The notes beneath the pieces are model-generated. The model was not told the origin of the DNA, did no database searches, and saw only the letters and a list, made by a program, of their open reading frames with translations. Of a DNA stretch of 64,000 nt, positions 41,013 through 49,351 are shown one piece after another (within the stretch, counting starts at the first letter, position 1; each line of letters begins with the position of its first letter). Both the position numbers and the translations under genes were made by a program. This DNA comes from Kribbella sp. VKM Ac-2569 (GTDB taxonomy: Bacteria > Actinomycetota > Actinomycetes > Propionibacteriales > Kribbellaceae): contig NZ_SGXJ01000004.1 in NCBI RefSeq assembly GCF_004216905.1, positions 372,001 through 436,000 on the forward strand. The letters run 5' to 3'.

Positions 41013-42299
41013 TCAGATGCGTGCGGAACTCAACCGCGGAGCCACCCGGGCGAGCACGTAGATCGTCAGACTCGCGATCAGCGCGAGCACCGCGAGCGCC
41101 ACCCACGGCAGCTCGTGCTGGACCTCGAAGAGCTGCGCGAAGAACGCCGGCGCCAGCACGCTCGAGAAGGTGAACGAGTACTGCCAGTAGGACAGGTACT
41201 TCCCCCGCCCAACGACCGGCGAGATCACGGCCGAGAGAGCGTTGTTCGTCGCCGCGTGCAGTACGTCGGCGAACGCGTAGCAGGCCGTGGCGAGCACCAG
41301 CACCGGCACAACCCATCCGGCCGCGATATGTACTTGCAGCGCCATCAGCAACGCCCACACGGCGTACGTGATCCCAGCGACCACCATGACGTTCGTACGA
41401 CGCCGCTGCTCGGTGTGTCGTACGACGAGCGTCTGCCCGGTCGCCAATACGACAGCCGTCGCCGCGATCAATACGCCGACCAGCCACTTCGGCACTGTCA
41501 GCGCTTCAGTGACGTACACAGGTACGCCGACGCCGAGCATCATCGTGCAGAGCGCTAGCAACGTGTTGGCGCCGATCAGTGCCAGGAACGTCTTGTCCTT
41601 GCGCAGCAACGGCGCCGGACCGGTGTCCTGGTCGGTCCGCTCGTGGTGCGACGGGTGCAGCCGCAGGAGCAGCAGTCCGGCGAGGTAGAACGTCACCGCG
41701 TTGAGAGCCATCGCGAACAGGTACGGAGCGTCCCCGCCGATCGCCAGCAGCCAGCCGGCCACCAGTGCGCCCAGAGCGAGGCCACCGGCCTGCATCATCC
41801 CGCCCAGGCCGAACCACTTGTCCCGCTCGCCCTCGTCGGCGACGTCCGCAAGCAGGCTGAAGATCGCCGACCAGAACACCCGCTGGCCGGTCGTCGTGAC
41901 CAGCGCGCACAAGAAGAGCAGCCACATCGACCGCCCGAAGAAGAAGCCCGTGAACGCCAGGCCCTGAGCGAACTGCGCAGCCACGACAATGTTCCGGGCC
42001 CCGACGCGGTCGACGACCAGACCCACAGCGGCCGGTGCCGCGATGGAGAACAGCGTTGCGACGGTCAGCATCACGCCGGCGGTCCCGAGTGGGATGCCGG
42101 CGACCTTGTTGAAGAACAGCAACAGCAGCGGCCCGGCGCAGCCGCCACCGAACGAGTCGATCGCCAGACCTGCCAGCAGTGGGACCCGACCGCGGACGTT
42201 CGGGAGGCCGAGTGACGCGGCTGCGGGCATGGCAAAGCGCTCCCATCGGGTGTTTTGGCGGCTGGCGAACCGTAGCAAGCGCTCGCCAGCCCATTCCAT
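41013..42299 (-). CDS. MFS transporter
   Basis: A 428-residue 12-helix major facilitator protein. The first membrane segment is near residues 38-65 and VGLVVDRVGARNIV is the loop 2-3 motif A. A central hydrophilic loop with HPSHHERTDQD separates the two halves. It is a probable efflux pump; the substrate is unknown. It begins six bases after the stop of another MFS gene, so the two are co-transcribed and share the upstream leader region. ATG 42230 in the same frame is an alternative start. Confidence 0.87.
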   Translation of the reverse strand: MEWAGERLLRFASRQNTRWERFAMPAAASLGLPNVRGRVPLLAGLAIDSFGGGCAGPLLLLFFNKVAGIPLGTAGVMLTVATLFSIAAPAAVGLVVDRVGARNIVVAAQFAQGLAFTGFFFGRSMWLLFLCALVTTTGQRVFWSAIFSLLADVADEGERDKWFGLGGMMQAGGLALGALVAGWLLAIGGDAPYLFAMALNAVTFYLAGLLLLRLHPSHHERTDQDTGPAPLLRKDKTFLALIGANTLLALCTMMLGVGVPVYVTEALTVPKWLVGVLIAATAVVLATGQTLVVRHTEQRRRTNVMVVAGITYAVWALLMALQVHIAAGWVVPVLVLATACYAFADVLHAATNNALSAVISPVVGRGKYLSYWQYSFTFSSVLAPAFFAQLFEVQHELPWVALAVLALIASLTIYVLARVAPRLSSARI

Positions 42300-42305
42300 C
42301 CGATT

Positions 42306-43544
42306 TCAGTCAGTCGCGCCCACTCGTCGTACCGAGACGTTCCGCAGTGGGCGCCAGGCGACTGCTGTCATCACCACCATCGCCATGAAGGCGATCGCGA
42401 ACGGCGCGGCCAGACCGTACTGCTGCGCCAGTACGCCGCCCAGCGCTGAGCCGATCGCGGCACCGCCCACTGAGGCCAGCAGGTACACGCTGTTCACCCT
42501 GCCCATCAGAGCGTCCGGTGTGGCCAACTGACGCGCTGTAGTCGACACGATGCCCCACACCACCGCGTGGACGCCGAACACGGCCATTGTCGCGCCGGCG
42601 ACCCACGGGTTCCTGGTGAGCGCCAGGACGAGGTGGACCGTTGTCTCGATCACCAGTCCGGCGCGGAGGAGGGTCACGGACCCCACGCGCGGCTCCAGGA
42701 AGTGGTACGTCGGCATACCGAGCACAGCGCCCACGGCGCCGACCGACACGAGCAGACCGAACTGCGTCTCGCTGAGCCCTAGCTGCTCGCGCGCGAACAG
42801 CACCCAGGTCGCGAAGGCGGCACAGAAGGTGATGTTCATGACCAGGATCGACAGGGCGAGCGTCCGTACACCGGAGTGGTGCCAGAGCCAGCGGACTCCC
42901 TCGCGCACCTCACGCAACAGAGCTGCACGGGTGGAGTGGTCGGGTAGCGGAGGACGTACGGCGACGCGAGCGATCAGGGTCGCTGCGGCGGCAAAGGTGA
43001 CCGCGTCGAAGACCAGTGGAATGCCCGCGCCCGCAGCGAACAGCAGCGCGCCCAGCGGCGGCCCACCGAGTTGCTGGAGCACGGTGCCGCTGGCGAACAG
43101 TCGAGCGTTGGCCTTACCGAGGTGGTCCTTCGGTACGGCGCTGACCAGCAATGCACCGGATGCGTTATCTGCCAGCGTTTCCGCCGTACCGAGAAGAAAC
43201 AGTGCGAGGTAGACCGCCCAGAGCGGCGCGGTGTCGAGCAGTACGGCGAGACCGAGCGCGGCCAGGACGATCGCGCGAAAGGTGTCCGCGGCAACGATCA
43301 TCAACCGGCGGTCGAGCCGGTCGACGAGGACGCCGCTGAACAGAGCGAACAGCAGCCACGGCAGCTGCTGGACGAAGGCGGCCGCACCGACCGCGGCAGG
43401 TTCAGTGGTGATGGAGGCGACGAGCAACGGGCCGGCGGCGATCAGGGCGCCGTCGCCCAGGTTGGAGATGATCGCGGCCGGGAAGATCTTGCGGAAATCA
43501 GGTCCGAGCTCGGACGGGAACGCGTACGCACCGAGGGAACGCAT
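42306..43544 (-). CDS. MFS transporter (MefA/enterobactin-exporter-like)
   Basis: A 412-residue 12-helix transporter of the MFS_3/MFS_1 drug-efflux kind. LGDGALIAAGPLLVASIT is helix 1, FSGVLVDRLDRRLMIV is motif A, and LLGTAETLADNASGALL is helix 4. Related proteins export macrolides or siderophores. ATG 43544 follows CAGGAG; ATG 43562 upstream is less well placed. It is the first of two MFS genes, and its 5' region encodes a 16-residue leader peptide with alternative hairpins, a layout typical of antibiotic-induced attenuation. Confidence 0.87.
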   Translation of the reverse strand: MRSLGAYAFPSELGPDFRKIFPAAIISNLGDGALIAAGPLLVASITTEPAAVGAAAFVQQLPWLLFALFSGVLVDRLDRRLMIVAADTFRAIVLAALGLAVLLDTAPLWAVYLALFLLGTAETLADNASGALLVSAVPKDHLGKANARLFASGTVLQQLGGPPLGALLFAAGAGIPLVFDAVTFAAAATLIARVAVRPPLPDHSTRAALLREVREGVRWLWHHSGVRTLALSILVMNITFCAAFATWVLFAREQLGLSETQFGLLVSVGAVGAVLGMPTYHFLEPRVGSVTLLRAGLVIETTVHLVLALTRNPWVAGATMAVFGVHAVVWGIVSTTARQLATPDALMGRVNSVYLLASVGGAAIGSALGGVLAQQYGLAAPFAIAFMAMVVMTAVAWRPLRNVSVRRVGATD

Positions 43545-43577
43545 AGGAACTCCTGAGGGCATGACGAAGCGATGGAC

Positions 43578-43631
43578 GCCGGCTGTGCAGCCGGCCGGTT
43601 CGCCCGGTCAGAGCGTCAGCGCGCTGACCGG
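43578..43631 (-). promoter_or_regulatory. Attenuator-like competing hairpins upstream of MFS genes
   Basis: Three stems compete in the 5' leader: GCCGGCT/AGCCGGC (43578-43584 with 43589-43595), CCGGTCAG/CTGACCGG (43604-43611 with 43624-43631), and the 14-bp palindrome GTCAGCGCGCTGAC (43615-43628). The last two are mutually exclusive and overlap the leader-peptide stop, so ribosome position would decide which forms. Confidence 0.6.
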
Positions 43632-43666
43632 CCGGCGTGTGCGATGCCCTCGAACGACCGAGACAT
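43616..43666 (-). CDS. Leader peptide upstream of MFS pump genes
   Basis: A 16-residue frame, MSRSFEGIAHAGRSAR, with a very good Shine-Dalgarno region (GGAGGTGGGAG just upstream). The stop codon sits inside competing hairpins and the first MFS gene starts 71 bases later. Such strongly translated micro-frames before efflux or methylase genes often mediate induction by ribosome-targeting antibiotics. Expression and function are inferred. Confidence 0.55.
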   Translation of the reverse strand: MSRSFEGIAHAGRSAR

Positions 43667-43786
43667 TGCTCCCACCTCCGTCCGTACCCACCGCGGCGAC
43701 CCGCCGCTGCGCCGACCATACCGGCCGCTCCCCGCCCCCGCACTCCGTTTCCACCCGGTATCCTCAACCCTCGGCGGCAACCGCCA

Positions 43787-43875
43787 GGAGGGTTCGCATA
43801 GTGGCCGAGTGCGCTGGTCTTGAAAACCGGTATGGCGGGTGACCGTCATCGTGGGTTCGAATCCCACACCCTCCG
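43787..43875 (+). tRNA. tRNA-Ser (anticodon TGA)
   Basis: Acceptor arms GGAGGGT (43787-43793) and ACCCTCC (43868-43874) pair fully, with discriminator G43875. The anticodon stem CTGGT/ACCGG encloses CTTGAAA with anticodon TGA, which reads UCN serine codons. A long variable arm of the class II type and the T-arm GTGGGTTCGAATCCCAC are present. No CCA is encoded. Confidence 0.96.
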
Positions 43876-44236
43876 CTCAACTCGACGCTGACCTGCAGAA
43901 ACGCACCCACGGAAGCTGCCTGCTGACAGTCCGGCGGTCTCCGGCTACGTCCGGCTGAAGACTGGCGGTTTCGGCCACTCGTGCCAAATACGTGCCATGA
44001 AGGCAGCCCCCAGCCGACTCCACCAATTGACCAGCACGAGCCGACCGCACTAAGCCACGGCGGGGTAAGAAATCGTCACCCAGTGACAAATAGTTACCCA
44101 GCTTTCACCGGTCGACCAGCGCCAGTGGTTCCGGCCGGCACCCGTGAACGCGGGTGACGCGTGGTCCGGGGAGGTCTACACACCTGGAACGACCAGTAGA
44201 AGTCCCCAACCAACCAGCCAGCAGACACCCGACGGC
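43876..44236. other. Gap after tRNA-Ser, possible integration scar
   Basis: About 360 bases without a convincing gene. It contains a direct repeat CGTGCCA at 43980 and 43991 in a stretch (CACTCGTGCCAAATACGTGC) that resembles the 3' ends of actinobacterial phage-type integrase genes, which often insert at tRNA loci. No integrase gene or duplicated tRNA end is visible, so this is at most a relic. Confidence 0.35.
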
Positions 44237-44845
44237 CTACCGGAGTGCGGTGCGCCAGTGGTGGTTTGGGAGGGTGAGGTTGAGTGCGTTGTCGAGCCAG
44301 GCGCGCTGCGTCGAGTCGAGCAGGGGGAGCGCGGCGCTGAAATCGATCTCGTCTTTTGGTAGTTGGTTCGTGGGCTTGGCCTTGTAGAACAGTTGGATTT
44401 CCGGAGTGAGGTAGGGCCATCCCTCGCTGGTTTCTCTGGCGAGGTCGGAGATCGGCCTGCGTACCCGCGGATCGCGGCGAGAGAACCAGTGGTTGCCGTC
44501 GGTGTTGTCGAGCATGATCTGGAGTCGCCAAGGGCCCGACGGACTCTCACGGCACCAGATGTCATGGACGTGCTGCGGTAGGACTTCACCCGCGGGCCAC
44601 GGTCGGAGCTGCCCTGGCGGGTCCGCTGCCTGCACGTCCCATCCCGGCAGAATCTCGTGCACGACGTGTTGATCCTGGCGGAGCAGAAGTACGTCGATGT
44701 CGCCGTGGTCCCGAAGTTTGTGGCCGACGAACAGTTCGATTGCATAGCCGCCGGCGATCCACCAGGGCTTTCGCTCTTGTTGCTGATTCCACAGTTCTGC
44801 GACCTCGGAGGGCTGTAGCGGATGCCATGGACCAAGATGCGTCAT
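44237..44845 (-). CDS. Aminoglycoside-adenylyltransferase-like nucleotidyltransferase
   Basis: A 202-residue minimal nucleotidyltransferase. WWIAGGYAIELFVGHKLRDHGDIDVLLLR (about 28-56) contains the GG...D-x-D signature; two Asp residues would bind metal and ATP. RRPISDLARETSEGWPYLTPEIQLFYKAK is shared with lincosamide/aminoglycoside-2''-adenylyltransferase-like proteins. It may transfer AMP to an antibiotic or other hydroxyl compound. It stands alone close to the tRNA, in a more accessory stretch. Confidence 0.8.
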   Translation of the reverse strand: MTHLGPWHPLQPSEVAELWNQQQERKPWWIAGGYAIELFVGHKLRDHGDIDVLLLRQDQHVVHEILPGWDVQAADPPGQLRPWPAGEVLPQHVHDIWCRESPSGPWRLQIMLDNTDGNHWFSRRDPRVRRPISDLARETSEGWPYLTPEIQLFYKAKPTNQLPKDEIDFSAALPLLDSTQRAWLDNALNLTLPNHHWRTALR

Positions 44846-44950
44846 CTGCTGGAGCTTGCCAGCAGTGACGAATTCCGTCGCGGCAATATCGCAGGTACGG
44901 GCGGAGTACGGGCAGTGGCGTGTTGATGGGTTTCCCTACAGTCCACCGAC

Positions 44951-45580
44951 ATGATTGCCATCAGGTCCCTTGTCCCTGCAAGTCGCCGTGGCCGTGTGCT
45001 GACGGCATTGTCCGGAGCGCTCGCTGTTGCTGCTGCCACGTTCGTGTTTTCCGTCAAGTCCGCGCCCGAAGCGGATGCCGCCGGATGCAGGAGCACCTAC
45101 CTGAGCGTCGGTAGCCGTGGCACCTGTGTGGAACAGCTCCAGAGGCATCTGGGTGGCCTGAGCGTGGACGGTATCTACGGGACGGGGACTCAGAGTCGCG
45201 TCCGGTCGTTCCAGGACGACGCCGGGATCGGTGTCGACGGCAAGGTCGGGCCGCAGACCTGGGCGAAGCTGGCGAAGTACGGCAAGGCGGTGGCGTGGAG
45301 GGTCGGGTTCACCTTGTACCTGTGCAAAGACAGCTCGACGCGATTCCAGTACTCCGTGTGGAACAACTCCGGCAGGGAAGCCTGGTGGAGGATGTTCGGG
45401 ACGGAGACCTACTTCGACGGCTACGCCATCAAGGACGACCGGATCGAGATCCAGGGCACGATCATCAGGTCCGAGCCGTTCGACAGCGAGAAGTTCTGGG
45501 TCTTCCACTCCACCGACGAGAAGTACTCCACCACCAACGTCCGTGACTTCTCCAGCAGGACCCTGCCTGCCTGCGGTTAG
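44951..45580 (+). CDS. Secreted peptidoglycan-binding protein
   Basis: A 209-residue exported protein. A signal peptide (residues 1 to about 43, ending SAPEADAA) is followed by a PG_binding_1 module (about 52-108: SVGSRGTCVEQLQRHLG, VDGIYGTGTQSRVRSFQ and VDGKVGPQTWAKL). The C-terminal ~100 residues are of unknown function with two cysteines. It would attach to the cell wall. No catalytic domain is recognised. Confidence 0.85.
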   Translation: MIAIRSLVPASRRGRVLTALSGALAVAAATFVFSVKSAPEADAAGCRSTYLSVGSRGTCVEQLQRHLGGLSVDGIYGTGTQSRVRSFQDDAGIGVDGKVGPQTWAKLAKYGKAVAWRVGFTLYLCKDSSTRFQYSVWNNSGREAWWRMFGTETYFDGYAIKDDRIEIQGTIIRSEPFDSEKFWVFHSTDEKYSTTNVRDFSSRTLPACG

Positions 45581-45585
45581 GTTCG

Positions 45586-46305
45586 TCAGCCACCCGCGAT
45601 CGTGTCGAGGTCGCGGGTGGCGAAGCGGTAGTGCTCCCAGCCCTCTCCGAGGATCACGCGGAGGCAGGAGCGTGTGGTCTCGGGGTGGGGGCCGTGCGGG
45701 TTCTTGCGGGGAGTGTCGAGTTCGGCCGGGGTGACGGTGGCGATGAAGTCGCGGACCATGGCGAAGCGGCCGGCGTGGGCCTCGACAACTTCGGCGTACG
45801 GCGGCTTGTCGGTCAGCGCGTCCTGGGCGCTGTACCCGAGGCCGAGCGGATGGAACTCCTCGCGTTCGAGGATCGACCGGCCGAACCACAGGTCGATCGC
45901 GTGCACCAGGTGCCGCAGCGTCTGCGCGAACGACCACTCGCCGTCCACCGACACGTCGGTGGTGCCTGCCGGCATTCCCGCGACGCGTTCGAGCGCCGCC
46001 GCCCAGGTCTGCTCGAGCTTGGCCCAGGCGTCGCGGAGACCGTCGGGGTCCTCGGCCCGCCGTTCCGCTCGGCCGGGGAAGCGGCGGTTCAGTTCGGCGT
46101 CGACGTACGCCGCGACTTCGACACCGTTCACCTTCAGGCTGGCCCTGGGCTCGGCCAGCCACGGCGCGTCGATGTCCGCGCCCTGGATGTCGACTCCGCG
46201 CATCACCGCGCCGGACAGATCGGACTCGATGAACCGAGCCCCGCGCAGGTTCGCCTCGAAGAACTCTGCGCCTTGCAAGTCGTCGGACTGCCCGAACTTC
46301 GCCAT
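45586..46305 (-). CDS. DinB-family protein with N-terminal pentapeptide repeats
   Basis: A 239-residue protein. The start has pentapeptide-type repeats (LQGAEFFEANLRGARFIESDLSGA, about 10-33). The DinB four-helix bundle follows from about 85: WSFAQTLRHLVHAIDLWFGRSIL contains the first His, and GWEHYRFATRDLD the last. DinB-like proteins bind metal and some are thiol-dependent transferases. This pentapeptide + DinB composition is recurrent in actinobacteria. The substrate is unknown. Confidence 0.82.
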   Translation of the reverse strand: MAKFGQSDDLQGAEFFEANLRGARFIESDLSGAVMRGVDIQGADIDAPWLAEPRASLKVNGVEVAAYVDAELNRRFPGRAERRAEDPDGLRDAWAKLEQTWAAALERVAGMPAGTTDVSVDGEWSFAQTLRHLVHAIDLWFGRSILEREEFHPLGLGYSAQDALTDKPPYAEVVEAHAGRFAMVRDFIATVTPAELDTPRKNPHGPHPETTRSCLRVILGEGWEHYRFATRDLDTIAGG

Positions 46306-46432
46306 GCCATCTCCCTGGTTCGCTTACGGTGCCGCGAGCTTAACGGTGACCTAGGACACAAAAGTCGTGCGCGCGACAGGCGGCCCATGGTGGGGTCGAG
46401 GAACAGACCGAGCGCGGCGAAGGGAACAGGTT

Positions 46433-47431
46433 GTGGACGTTCTGAGTGCGGCGGAACGAGTGGGCTTCACCAAGCGGGACCAGACGCGGTTCGAGGGCCT
46501 GGAGGTCGGCACCGACCCACAGTTGCCCGAGGACGCCGAGGAGTTGCTGGCGTACTGCGGTGTGCACCCGGCTGATCGTGACGCGATGCTGGCGGCGCGT
46601 CCCGACCCGGACCGCGACCCGGAATGGTGGGCGATCACGTGGGCGCTTGCCGGAGAGGTCGAGCGGGACCTGGATCTGGCGCTGCCGTCCACAGGCTTCA
46701 GGGGCTGGCCGGCAGTGCCGCGGAATGCGTCGCCGGTCGGATTGTTCGCGCTGGCGTGGGCGTTGCTGGCCAACCTGCCGAGGTTGCGCGAGCTCCACGC
46801 GCAGCGGGGCGTACCGGAGTCCGTGACTGCCGCAACAGTCGCGGCACTAGGTGGAGTGATGCAGACGCACCGGCACATCTTCGGCTGTGCGGGCGTCGGG
46901 CTGATGCCGCTGTGGGGTCCACCACTGAGATTCCGGGGTGCTGACTACGAGATCGGTCGGCATGACTTCACCCGTACCCACATGGGCCTGGGCGATGGAG
47001 TGTCCGGCCACGTGCTCTCCATCCACATCCCACCGAGCGGCCCGCTCGACGCGCAAAGGTCGGAGGAGTCGATTGCAACCGCAGTCGAGTCGTTCAAGCG
47101 CTGGTACCCGGAGGAGCCGCTCGCGGGGCTTGTCTGTCACTCCTGGCTGCTGGACCCGCAACTGGCCGAGTACCTGCGCCCGGACTCGAACATCATGCGC
47201 TTCCAGAGTCGCTTCGACATCCTCCCGCTCCTGACACCAGAGGACCCGACCGAGGGCGACCGTGAGCTGATGCGGCTAGGACTGCACCTCCCAGTACCTG
47301 ATCATCAGCTGACCGACGAGGACCTCGACAGCGTCCCGCAGGAGACCACGCTGCAAAGAGCGTTCGTCAAGCACCTGCGGGCTGGCGGGCATTGGTACCC
47401 ACGGACAGGCATGCTGAATAGATGGAACTGA
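46433..47431 (+). CDS. GNAT-like acyltransferase domain protein
   Basis: A 332-residue protein. The arrangement matches the family with an N-terminal GNAT-like and a C-terminal GNAT_C domain: WAITWALAGEVERDLDL in the first half, GLGDGVSGHVLSIHIPPSGPLD and EEPLAGLVCHSWLLDPQLAEYLRPDSNIMRFQSRF in the second. Members are annotated as acyltransferases of unknown substrate. GTG 46433 after AAGGGAACAGG is the likely start. The end overlaps by 10 bases an alpha/beta hydrolase gene, so the two are coupled. Confidence 0.78.
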   Translation: MDVLSAAERVGFTKRDQTRFEGLEVGTDPQLPEDAEELLAYCGVHPADRDAMLAARPDPDRDPEWWAITWALAGEVERDLDLALPSTGFRGWPAVPRNASPVGLFALAWALLANLPRLRELHAQRGVPESVTAATVAALGGVMQTHRHIFGCAGVGLMPLWGPPLRFRGADYEIGRHDFTRTHMGLGDGVSGHVLSIHIPPSGPLDAQRSEESIATAVESFKRWYPEEPLAGLVCHSWLLDPQLAEYLRPDSNIMRFQSRFDILPLLTPEDPTEGDRELMRLGLHLPVPDHQLTDEDLDSVPQETTLQRAFVKHLRAGGHWYPRTGMLNRWN

Positions 47432-48204
47432 CGATTCCGGTTGGACAGGACACGGTCTGGGCTGAGCATCTCGCTGGCGACGGTGTGCCGATAGTGCTGT
47501 TGCACCCGGGGATCGGGGACTCACGCTCGTGGGACCTCGTGATGCCCGGGCTCAGCGGGCATCGGGTCGTCCGGTACGACGTCCGCGGCTACGGGCGTTC
47601 ACCGCAGCCCACAGGTGAGTTCTCACTGCTCGGCGACCTCGAGACAGTCCTCGACCAACTGGACCTGGACCGCGTCCTGCTGGTCGGCTGCTCGAATGGT
47701 GGCGGTACGGCGCTCAGCTTCACGCTGGCCCACCCAGAACGAGTCCACGGCTTGGTGCTGTTGTGTCCGGGCGTCGGCGGCTTCCCGATGCCCGCGGAGC
47801 CGGAGCTGGATGCAGAGTACGACGTACTCGCTGCCGAGCGGGATGTGGAAGGTCTGGTGCAGTTCGGCCTGCGGCTCTGGGCTGCAGCGGGCTCTGACGA
47901 CACTGTGGCGGCTCAGCTCCGCGCTGCTGTTCCAGCGTGGTTCGACCAAGGCGAGTACCTGAAGCCGGACCCGCCTGTCTACGACCGGCTGCACGAGATC
48001 CAGGTACCGTCCGCCGTCATGGTCGGGGATAAGGACCGCCCGATCCTCGCAGCCGTGGCCGGCGGCACTGCCGCGCGAATCCCCGGCTGCGAATTCATTT
48101 GGCTACCTGGCACGGACCACTTCCCGAGCCTCCGCGAACCGAAGCTGGTGACCGACACCATCCTGCGGTTCGCAGGAGCCTCACCGGTGAGTCCAGCGAT
48201 CTAG
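47422..48204 (+). CDS. Alpha/beta hydrolase
   Basis: A 260-residue alpha/beta hydrolase. IVLLHPGIGDSRSWD is the oxyanion loop, VVRYDVRGYGRS is the typical strand 4 motif, the nucleophile is Ser91 in LVGCSNGGG, and H is in GTDHFPSL. Asp comes from VGDKDRPI. An esterase, lactonase or dienelactone-type role is possible. It is coupled to the acyltransferase-like gene, and its end overlaps by 24 bases the convergent trpD. Confidence 0.87.
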   Translation: MELTIPVGQDTVWAEHLAGDGVPIVLLHPGIGDSRSWDLVMPGLSGHRVVRYDVRGYGRSPQPTGEFSLLGDLETVLDQLDLDRVLLVGCSNGGGTALSFTLAHPERVHGLVLLCPGVGGFPMPAEPELDAEYDVLAAERDVEGLVQFGLRLWAAAGSDDTVAAQLRAAVPAWFDQGEYLKPDPPVYDRLHEIQVPSAVMVGDKDRPILAAVAGGTAARIPGCEFIWLPGTDHFPSLREPKLVTDTILRFAGASPVSPAI

Positions 48205-49206
48205 TACTGCTGCTGCTCGGCCGCTGTCCACAGCCTCCCGACACCGCTCGAAGCAGTCAGCCAGCTGCTCCAGGCCTGACTCCAGCGACAGCGTCGCCAC
48301 CGCGGCCGCAGCGTTCAGCAGTACGACGTCCCGCACCGGACCGTGCTCTCCGTCGACCAGGGCCCGCAAGAGCCCGGCGTTAAACGCAGCATCGCCACCA
48401 CGCAGCTCCGCGAGCGAGGAGGGCCGTAAGCCGAGTGAACGCGGGTCGAACACCACCTCTGATGCAGAACCGCCATGCACCACCCAGAGCCGCGAGTACC
48501 CAGTAGTCGTGAGCTTGTCGAGCCCGTCGTCACCGCGGGCGACCAGTGCGGACCGGCCCTGTTTGGCGAGCGCACTGGCAAGTACAGGCAGCATGCGCGG
48601 GTTTGCTACGCCAACGAGTTGGTACTGCGGGTTGGCCGGGTTCAGCAACGGTGCGAGCACGTTGAACGCGGTGGGGACCGCCAGCTCACGCCGTACGACG
48701 GCAACTTGGCGGAGGGCTGGGTTGAAGCGTGGAGCGAACAGGTAGGTCAGTCCGACCTCCGCAGCCATCTGGGCGGCGTCGGCTGCGGACAGGTCGAGTG
48801 GAACGCCCAGGTGTTCGACCAGGTCGCCAGAACCAGCTGCTGATGATGAGGCGGCTCGTCCACCGTGCTTGACCACGGTGACACCGGCAGCGGCGACAAC
48901 GACGGCTGCCATCGTGGAGATGTTCGCTGCGTCGGTCCGGTCGCCACCTGTGCCGACGATGTCCACGAACGGTCCACTGATCCGCACTGGCGTCGCGTGC
49001 GAACGCAGTACGTCGGCCAGCCCGTTCAGCTCATCCGCCGTCTCGCCCTTCGCCCGCAGGGCAATCAGGAACCCGGAGATCTGGGACGGCGAAACCTCGC
49101 CCAGCACCAGTTGATCCATCGCCCAGCCGGTGTCCGCCGTCGACAGGTCGGAACCGGCCAGGAGCGCGGAGATCAGACCGGACCACGTCCGGAGCGTTGT
49201 TGCCAT
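48181..49206 (-). CDS. trpD: Anthranilate phosphoribosyltransferase
   Basis: A 341-residue TrpD, joining anthranilate to phosphoribosyl pyrophosphate in tryptophan synthesis. VDIVGTGGDRTDAANIST is the PRPP-binding GTGGD motif, KHGGRAASSSAAGSGDLVEHLG the second conserved region, and FAPRFNPALRQVAVVRREL the anthranilate region. ATG 49206 is chosen because GAGGA lies 7 bases upstream; ATG 49212 is too close. No other trp gene adjoins it. A tandem-Trp leader peptide precedes it. Confidence 0.94.
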   Translation of the reverse strand: MATTLRTWSGLISALLAGSDLSTADTGWAMDQLVLGEVSPSQISGFLIALRAKGETADELNGLADVLRSHATPVRISGPFVDIVGTGGDRTDAANISTMAAVVVAAAGVTVVKHGGRAASSSAAGSGDLVEHLGVPLDLSAADAAQMAAEVGLTYLFAPRFNPALRQVAVVRRELAVPTAFNVLAPLLNPANPQYQLVGVANPRMLPVLASALAKQGRSALVARGDDGLDKLTTTGYSRLWVVHGGSASEVVFDPRSLGLRPSSLAELRGGDAAFNAGLLRALVDGEHGPVRDVVLLNAAAAVATLSLESGLEQLADCFERCREAVDSGRAAAVLDRWTHR

Positions 49207-49252
49207 CGGCATTCCTCAGGGTGCTGGGTCGCCCACGAGGAGAACATGACAA

Positions 49253-49276
49253 CGGCCGCCTCGCAGGAGACGGCCG
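49253..49276 (-). promoter_or_regulatory. GC hairpin in trpD leader
   Basis: CGGCCG at 49253-49258 and at 49271-49276 form a GC-rich stem just downstream of the leader-peptide stop and 46 bases upstream of trpD. It could be the terminator or RBS-sequestering stem of an attenuator. No T-run is present. Confidence 0.5.
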
Positions 49277-49293
49277 GGTGGGTACGCGCGGAT

Positions 49294-49341
49294 TCAGGCC
49301 GTCAGGTCGACGGCCCACCACATACTCGCGCGCTGGATCAT
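49294..49341 (-). CDS. trpL: trp leader peptide (tandem Trp codons)
   Basis: A 15-residue frame, MIQRASMWWAVDLTA, upstream of trpD. The adjacent TGG TGG codons (8 and 9, at 49315-49320) make it a classic tryptophan sensor: low Trp-tRNA stalls the ribosome and changes the downstream hairpin at 49253-49276. Tandem-Trp leaders are known before trp genes of streptomycetes and corynebacteria. Confidence 0.75.
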   Translation of the reverse strand: MIQRASMWWAVDLTA

Positions 49342-49351
49342 GCCACCGACC

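Noticed and set aside
43877..44089. 70-codon minus-strand frame after tRNA-Ser
   Set aside because: It has no RBS or known motif; the region is better read as a gap with a possible integrase relic.
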